A stretch of 51,263 nucleotides of DNA, from positions 1 to 51,263 of the forward strand of contig JADFXU010000014.1 of the NCBI GenBank assembly GCA_015233365.1. The letters run 5' to 3'. Numbering within the stretch: the first letter of the stretch is position 1; each line of letters opens with the position of its first letter. Under the pieces are notes generated by a model. It worked only from the letters and a program-made list of their open reading frames with translations. It had not been told where the DNA came from and did not search any database. The translations under genes were made by a program, and so were the position numbers. Source of the stretch: Nitrospirota bacterium (GTDB lineage: Bacteria > Nitrospirota > Thermodesulfovibrionia > Thermodesulfovibrionales > Dissulfurispiraceae). Below, piece by piece: positions 47,505 through 51,263 of this stretch.

Positions 47505-47574
47505 TTAAGAAGGCCGGCGATCCAATCACCCCAATCTCCTATAGGAGAGCCGTGAGTGACCGAAGGCCGGCCTT
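47505..47574 (-). terminator. Long GC-rich hairpin before the DUF6765-like gene
   Basis: AAGGCCGGC pairs with GCCGGCCTT (47510-47518 and 47566-47574). Inside, GTCACTC pairs with GGGTGAT (allowing G-U) and TCTCC with GGAGA over TATA. It starts 21 bp after the stop of the helical peptide gene. There is no long T tract. Its interior differs from the loop-E copies. Confidence 0.72.
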
Positions 47575-47595
47575 ATTTAGATGTGGTTATGCGGT

Positions 47596-47853
47596 TTACT
47601 TCTGCACAATTCGGATGAGTATCCCGACCTTCTTCCGAAGAGACTGTGCAATTTTTTTCACCTTTTCTATCAGAGTGGGAATTAGCTTCGTCCATACATC
47701 CCGAAAGAGGCGGCCAATTTTCTCGTGAAAATGGTCAATGACTTTCTCCAGGAGATAAGCTATGTAAACTTCTACTGCCAGACTCCCGAAGCTCTCCAGC
47801 GCCTGCTGATGGTGCCGGAAATCCTTTACCAGCTGCTCTATCATGTGATTCAT
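47596..47853 (-). CDS. Small amphipathic helical protein of unknown function
   Basis: An 85-residue, basic, all-helical prediction: MNHMIEQLVKDFRHHQQ, then a hydrophobic face (VEVYIAYLLEKVIDHFHEKI) and a Lys-rich end (KKIAQSLRKKVGILIRIVQK). No known family. ATG 47853 sits 4 bp after AGGAGGG, in the region just beyond the PLD-gene stop (47862), so the two are probably translated together. It could be a membrane-associated partner or an immunity/inhibitor-type protein for the PLD protein; this is inference from coupling only. Confidence 0.6.
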   Translation of the reverse strand: MNHMIEQLVKDFRHHQQALESFGSLAVEVYIAYLLEKVIDHFHEKIGRLFRDVWTKLIPTLIEKVKKIAQSLRKKVGILIRIVQK

Positions 47854-47861
47854 AATCCCTC

Positions 47862-49022
47862 CTATGAACATTGAACGTGGCGATTGCACGACAGTGCTTC
47901 GGCGCCTTTATACTTTGCTGCGAGCCTGCGGACATACTGCGCATATTCGTCCGCGATTTCCCTGTCGTAAATTGTGATCATGCTCTCCGCGTTCCTGGTC
48001 GCGTTGGAAGAAAAATTGAAGCTTCCCGTCTTTACGACGTGCCGATCGACCACCATCAGCTTGTTGTGCATGAAGTCGTGAGGCCCATCGTCACTGTACG
48101 GCGTGGAATGTTTGGCAACGAGATAGTGCTTTACAATGTTCCACAGCTCCAGCTTCGTTTTGCTCGCGCCATTTTTGCCTCTGCCAAAGACCCGAGCGAC
48201 CTGGTTCATTTCCGGCCCGTCATAGACGCCCCCGAGCTGGACACCCCTCTTTATTGCATCGGCGAGCGCAGACAAAACGTTTCCAGACGAGATTACCATC
48301 GAGGCGATCACAATCTCATTTTCCGCTGACAAGATCAGATCAGCGATGCCCTGGTCCATCTCCGCACCGTCGCCTGGCGCAAAATCGACTTCAACCCTGA
48401 CCCCGTCGATACTTGCATTGCCGTGATCGTCCTTGCCTGTGCCTGCAATGCGGCCCGACTGCCACAGTTCGTTAAAGTCGGTCTCGTAATACTCGGCAAT
48501 ATCCGGCGACTCCAGGATGACAATGTTGTTATCCTGAATGGACCATGCGTCGGTCGTAAAATTGGCCGACCCCATCCATACGCTGCACCCATCGACCACA
48601 ATGTACTTGCTGTGCATCAGGTGGCCTCCGCCTTCTATAGGCAAGGCTTTCACATCAGGCGGAAGATGGCGTATTCCTTTGACCGCCTTCACCTGTACGT
48701 CTTTGTGAAATTGCTTCAGAAAATATTCGTCAGGGCCTGGCGCCCTGTCTCCGCCGTGTGCCGCTTTCCGTGTCCTCGGCCTCGTCTGAAAGTAGGCAAC
48801 CCGCACATCTATTCCGGATGCTGCCGCCCTGCTCAGCGCATCGATTACGATCCGGGCTTCGCCTTCCTCGAGACGAAAGTCATATATCGCAATATGTACG
48901 CTCCTGCGGGCATTGCCGACAAAGTCACTAAATCTCCTCGCCACCTCCGTTGCCTGCTGTTTTCTTGAGTCATAGGAATCCTGCGCTGTTAAAAGCACCA
49001 ACTCAATATTGTCAGTCACCAT
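47862..49022 (-). CDS. Phospholipase D-family protein with two HKD motifs
   Basis: A 386-residue protein with two PLD active-site motifs: HSKYIVVDGCSVWMGSANFT and HNKLMVVDRHVVKTGSFNFS, each H-x-K-x4-D. The family includes lipid hydrolases, nucleases and defence effectors; nothing here decides among them. No signal peptide. AAAGGAGGAAAA precedes ATG 49022. It lies downstream of an HD dNTPase-like gene and is coupled to the small helical gene, so the trio may act in one process, for example phage defence or nucleic-acid processing (inference). Confidence 0.85.
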   Translation of the reverse strand: MVTDNIELVLLTAQDSYDSRKQQATEVARRFSDFVGNARRSVHIAIYDFRLEEGEARIVIDALSRAAASGIDVRVAYFQTRPRTRKAAHGGDRAPGPDEYFLKQFHKDVQVKAVKGIRHLPPDVKALPIEGGGHLMHSKYIVVDGCSVWMGSANFTTDAWSIQDNNIVILESPDIAEYYETDFNELWQSGRIAGTGKDDHGNASIDGVRVEVDFAPGDGAEMDQGIADLILSAENEIVIASMVISSGNVLSALADAIKRGVQLGGVYDGPEMNQVARVFGRGKNGASKTKLELWNIVKHYLVAKHSTPYSDDGPHDFMHNKLMVVDRHVVKTGSFNFSSNATRNAESMITIYDREIADEYAQYVRRLAAKYKGAEALSCNRHVQCS

Positions 49023-49042
49023 TTTTCCTCCTTTTTAGACGC

Positions 49043-49112
49043 AAAAAGGCCGGTCACTCCGAAAACTCATACGCACCGAAAGCTGCGTGTTGAGGTCCCG
49101 GAATGCCGGCCT
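49043..49112 (-). terminator. Long GC-rich hairpin before the PLD gene
   Basis: AGGCCGG pairs with CCGGCCT, then T5. Inside, CATTCCG pairs with CGGAGTG, and CTCA with TGAG above an ACGCA/TGCGT stem. It begins 20 bp after the HD-gene stop. Interior unlike the loop-E copies. Confidence 0.78.
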
Positions 49113-49131
49113 GATTGATGGTTTATACTTG

Positions 49132-50160
49132 CTAGTTGCTGCTCATTAACTGCGCAGCAGCCTTTTCAAAACCACCGTCACTCATTGAGGCGAGATAGTC
49201 CACTGCGATTCGCTCAACCGGTGTGGTTCTGATATAAGATGCGCCGATGCCCTCCGCCCAGTTTCTGACTGGAGATAACTCTGATTCGGCAAGTTGTTCG
49301 CGGCATGCCTGAAAGAGGATGTGGAACTTTCTCTCCCTCTCCTTCCGCAGTTCGTTTGGGATTGTTTTTGAGTAAATCGACTTGTAGCAGAACTTCAGCA
49401 ACTCTTCCAGTGCATGGAATATGCTGTCAGAGTAGCGGATAGCGGCTCTATTCCGGCTTTCACTTATAAGATCATTAATCAGGGCTTTCCTGATATGCTC
49501 CTCGTTGTTACCGAGAACAGCAACAGACACTTGAGGCAGGTCATCCCTTGTGATTAGCCCGAGAAAAATAGCATCCTCGATATCCCTGCCGATATAGGCG
49601 ATGACATCCGAAGCCCTCACCACACAGCCTTCGAGTGTCATCGGCCTAATGTTCTTGCTAAAACCAGGCAACTCAAAACAGTTGTGGATTTCAGCGTGAA
49701 GCCTGCTGCCGGTTTTGTCGCAGTCCCGCTCATACACCTGGCTAAGGGCCTCACCGTTATGACATAGAACGCCATCTACTACAGGCAGGGAAACATTCAG
49801 GCCTTTTCCGCTCTTTTCAAGAAGCGTCAGGACTCTGGCGCTTTGGGCATTATGCGCAAAACAACCGGAACCGGAAGCTATGCAGATCTCGTTGAGATAT
49901 TTTTCTCCCTCATGTCCATAGGGAGGATGGCCGAGATCGTGTGCCAGGGCTATAGCTTCGGCAAGACTTTCGTTCAGCCCCAGCGCCATGCTGATTTGCC
50001 GTGCAGTGTAGCTGACAAACTGAACATGCAGCCACCTCCGTGTGATGCCTTCGCCGGCAGACTCCGGAAATGCCTGCGTCTTGTTGTATCTGGCATATGC
50101 CGCTGAATTAATGATCTCCCCTATTTCATCAATAAAGGTCACTTTCCATATCTTTCTCAT
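49132..50160 (-). CDS. HD-domain dNTP triphosphohydrolase-like protein (dGTPase family)
   Basis: A 342-residue HD protein. Metal ligands: H in WLHVQFVSYTARQ, HD in AIALAHDLGHPPYGHEGE, and later D in VVRASDVIAYIGRDIEDAI; FAHNAQSARVLTLLEKSG is also conserved in dGTPases. Members cleave dNTPs to nucleoside and triphosphate, and some protect cells from phages by nucleotide depletion (known for the family). The N-terminus lacks the long extension of E. coli Dgt. ATG 50160 is behind AAAAGGAGAAAAG, with the T tract of a hairpin only about 20 nt upstream, leaving no room for a promoter. Confidence 0.85.
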   Translation of the reverse strand: MRKIWKVTFIDEIGEIINSAAYARYNKTQAFPESAGEGITRRWLHVQFVSYTARQISMALGLNESLAEAIALAHDLGHPPYGHEGEKYLNEICIASGSGCFAHNAQSARVLTLLEKSGKGLNVSLPVVDGVLCHNGEALSQVYERDCDKTGSRLHAEIHNCFELPGFSKNIRPMTLEGCVVRASDVIAYIGRDIEDAIFLGLITRDDLPQVSVAVLGNNEEHIRKALINDLISESRNRAAIRYSDSIFHALEELLKFCYKSIYSKTIPNELRKERERKFHILFQACREQLAESELSPVRNWAEGIGASYIRTTPVERIAVDYLASMSDGGFEKAAAQLMSSN

Positions 50161-50179
50161 ACTTTTCTCCTTTTAAAAC

Positions 50180-50229
50180 AAAAAAAGGCGGCAGGCTTTT
50201 TCACTCTTACGAACTACTTGCCTGCCGCC
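50180..50229 (-). terminator. Loop-E-core hairpin, copy 2 (before the HD gene)
   Basis: GGCGGCAGGC and GCCTGCCGCC pair perfectly (10 bp) around AAGTA-GTTC-GTAA-GAGT-GAAAAA, followed by T7. The inner stem has G-U pairs where copies 1 and 3 have Watson-Crick pairs. Confidence 0.85.
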
Positions 50230-50263
50230 TTTGGTTGCTTTGTTGTTAATTAATCACTTAACG

Positions 50264-50434
50264 TTAGACTCTTGCCAAAACCCACTTCAGATTTTTCCTG
50301 TCTGCCTCAGGCAGTTCAGAGAGAGCCCTTACAATAAGCCAGGGCTTCTCCCGTATCAGCGCTTCTATCCTTTTATAGATAGCTGAATCGCCGACTATTC
50401 CCCTCTCTTTTGCTATGTGCTTCCCGCCGTTCAT
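50264..50434 (-). CDS. Small 56-residue protein, unknown
   Basis: MNGGKHIAKERGIVGDSAIY and so on to LKWVLARV; rich in charged residues, two predicted helices, no motif recognised. It is accepted as real because AGGAGG lies 6 bp before ATG, the frame is uninterrupted between two hairpins, and its codon use resembles the neighbours. It may be a small regulatory or accessory protein of the cluster. Confidence 0.6.
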   Translation of the reverse strand: MNGGKHIAKERGIVGDSAIYKRIEALIREKPWLIVRALSELPEADRKNLKWVLARV

Positions 50435-50471
50435 TGTGCGCCTCCTTTTATTAGTGCGCAGTCCCTAAAAC

Positions 50472-50520
50472 AAAAAAGGCGGCAGGCTTTTTCACTCTTA
50501 CGAGTTACTTGCCTGCCGCC
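50472..50520 (-). terminator. Loop-E-core hairpin, copy 3 (before the 56-residue gene)
   Basis: GGCGGCAGGC and GCCTGCCGCC pair perfectly around AAGTA-ACTC-GTAA-GAGT-GAAAAA, then T6. It begins about 20 bp after the stop of the exported small protein. Confidence 0.85.
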
Positions 50521-50541
50521 TTCGGTTGCTTTGCTTAAAAA

Positions 50542-50865
50542 TTACTTCACAATGCTGATATCCCCACTGACCATCCCCCTACGAACCTGAGTTTTGCCGT
50601 CACATATATCCATGGCTGCGATAAGCAAAGAAAGAGTTTTTTCTGTGGCAAGCTGAAGCTGCTTTTCAGACCACTCGGGATGCGCGGCTTTGTTGGCCCT
50701 GTAGACTTCTGCATAGTGATAGGATGTTTTGATCGTCCGGCAATTTACACGGATTGAAAAGTTGTTGATTCCAGACCCTGCACTCTCATTTTCTGCAAAT
50801 GAAGCGGCTGCAACTCCAAAGGTCAAGGTCGCTAATGCTATTGTTGCAATCATGCAATATTTCAT
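50542..50865 (-). CDS. Small exported protein of unknown function
   Basis: A 107-residue protein with a clear signal peptide (MKYCMIATIALATLTFGVAAASFAEN). The mature part has two Cys (NCRTIKTS and DICDGKTQV) that could form a disulfide. No family recognised. GGAGG is 4 bp before ATG 50865; a longer GTG-started frame from 50940 would translate the upstream hairpin and is rejected. Periplasmic location is inferred. Confidence 0.65.
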   Translation of the reverse strand: MKYCMIATIALATLTFGVAAASFAENESAGSGINNFSIRVNCRTIKTSYHYAEVYRANKAAHPEWSEKQLQLATEKTLSLLIAAMDICDGKTQVRRGMVSGDISIVK

Positions 50866-50879
50866 AAATCCTCCATACA

Positions 50880-50931
50880 AAAAGAATCCGCCGGTCTTTT
50901 TCACCCAAAGGCTACTTTGACCAGGCGGATT
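50880..50931 (-). promoter_or_regulatory. Loop-E-core hairpin, diverged copy 4 (before the exported small protein)
   Basis: AATCCGCC-T-GGTC pairs with GACC-GGCGGATT, a stem different in sequence from copies 1-3 but fully complementary apart from one bulge. It encloses AAAGTA-GCC-TTTG-GGT-GAAAAA, then T5. The ribosome binding site follows at once. Confidence 0.7.
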
Positions 50932-50964
50932 TTGCTGCACAAAAACCTCTTGTTTATCCTCCTA

Positions 50965-51003
50965 AGGGCTTTTTCACTCAAAGAGTTACTTGCCTGCCGC
51001 CTT
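50965..51003 (-). repeat. Degenerate loop-E-core sequence, copy 5
   Basis: GGCGGCAGGCAAGTA-ACTC-TTT-GAGT-GAAAAAGCC is retained, but the 3' half of the outer stem is replaced by CTTAGG, so only a few outer pairs remain. It is close to copy 3 over about 35 bases. Confidence 0.6.
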
Positions 51004-51141
51004 CGCTGCCTTGTTTAAAGTGCTCTTAGCTAAATTTCCAAAAAGCGGACCTGATCTTTGAAGTGATTGTTTTGCGGTGAGAATTTGGGAGATTGACGAC
51101 AACAATAGTCCCACTTTTCTTTTTTGAGGTGATTGGGGCAT
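50986..51141 (-). CDS. Doubtful small basic ORF (51 residues)
   Basis: MPQSPQKRKVGLLLSSIS and onward, ending AKAAGK with its stop inside hairpin copy 5. No Shine-Dalgarno, no known family. Because the last codons match non-coding copies of the hairpin, coding status is doubtful. Confidence 0.3.
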   Translation of the reverse strand: MPQSPQKRKVGLLLSSISQILTAKQSLQRSGPLFGNLAKSTLNKAAKAAGK

Positions 51142-51174
51142 GTCGCTTGAGAAGTAGATTGATCCGAGGTTGTT

Positions 51175-51263
51175 ATGCAACCTGATGGAAATCAATCAGA
51201 AAAAGACTTTATAAAAATTATCATTAGATTCAGCGGTGAAGGTTATTTCTATAAATACTATAA
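51175..51263 (+). CDS. Possible 5' end of a plus-strand gene cut by the window edge
   Basis: ATG 51175, with GAGGT 4-5 bp upstream, opens a frame of 29 codons to the edge (MQPDGNQSEKDFIK then IIIRFSGEGYFYKYY). No family recognised from so short a piece. Confidence 0.3.
   Translation, partial: MQPDGNQSEKDFIKIIIRFSGEGYFYKYY

Noticed and set aside
50866-50940. GTG-started extension of the exported small protein
   Set aside because: It translates the hairpin; the signal peptide begins cleanly at ATG 50865.
46455-51003. Integron cassette array with attC sites
   Set aside because: The repeats lack the GTTRRRY/RYYYAAC core boxes, and no integrase is present.
46455-51003. Known glutamine (glnA) riboswitch or CRISPR repeats
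   Set aside because: Only the loop-E motif is shared with glnA RNA and its flanking conserved helices are missing; spacing is irregular and spacers are genes, so not CRISPR.

Overview
The window looks like a chromosomal segment of a Gram-negative, probably anaerobic bacterium. A signal-peptide-bearing porin, GlnE-type control of glutamine synthetase, a selenocysteine formate dehydrogenase, NifB/HesA, molybdate uptake, PilZ/HDOD and PAS signalling proteins and many -24/-12 promoters occur together. The gene content would fit Nitrospirota (Thermodesulfovibrionia-like) or a deltaproteobacterial relative. That placement is inference; no rRNA or tRNA gene is visible to settle it.

Layout. 1-3.0 kb (minus): a PAS/HisKA_2 sensor kinase cut by the left edge, and a family-3 solute-binding protein. 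3.1-3.3 kb: a 169-bp MITE-like element bounded by TA. 3.4-10.6 kb (plus): nifB-hesA, a molybdopterin formate dehydrogenase read through an in-frame UGA with a SECIS-like hairpin, and modABC. 10.6-28.2 kb (plus, except one PilZ gene): a nitrogen-assimilation island. It holds a stand-alone Fis/NifA-type HTH protein, a porin, an APC permease, a PP2C-Ser/Thr kinase fusion, an SMR-type protein, three ammonium transporters (amtB), three PII genes (glnK), a glutamine amidotransferase and glnA. 28.4-31.3 kb: a CheB-derived hybrid histidine kinase and a response regulator. 31.3-37.3 kb (minus): ferritin, cheW, glnE and oppC-oppB. 37.5-46.2 kb (minus): PilZ/HDOD protein, trmN6-like, alkD-like, ispG, mltG, groEL-groES behind a CIRCE operator, and a rhomboid protease. 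46.4-51.2 kb (minus): a compact accessory cluster (DUF6765-like protein, helical peptide, PLD-family protein, HD dNTPase-like protein, two small proteins). Nearly every gene boundary there carries a GC-rich hairpin immediately before the next ribosome binding site.

How it works together. Seven TGGCA-N8-GCW type sigma-54 promoters were found (nifB, modA, HTH-porin-permease, SMR-amtB1-glnK1, amtB2-glnK2, amtB3, amidotransferase-glnK3-glnA). Five or six of them have one to three copies of a CTACAA-N2-TTGTMG palindrome about 30-130 bp upstream, often spaced 17-18 bp centre to centre. This suggests one enhancer-binding protein coordinating ammonium/amino-acid uptake, GS-PII, molybdate uptake and FeMo-cofactor biosynthesis. 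GlnE, 5 kb away, would adenylylate GlnA. nifHDK is not in the window.

The most unusual items are: the repeated hairpins of the 46.4-51 kb cluster, three or four of which share a loop-E-like core (AGUA opposite GAA) under a stem that changes with compensation; the sigma-54/palindrome regulon; the in-frame palindromic insertion in glnE; the family of long imperfect palindromes dispersed between genes; and the hybrid kinase that has lost the end of CheB and all of CheR.
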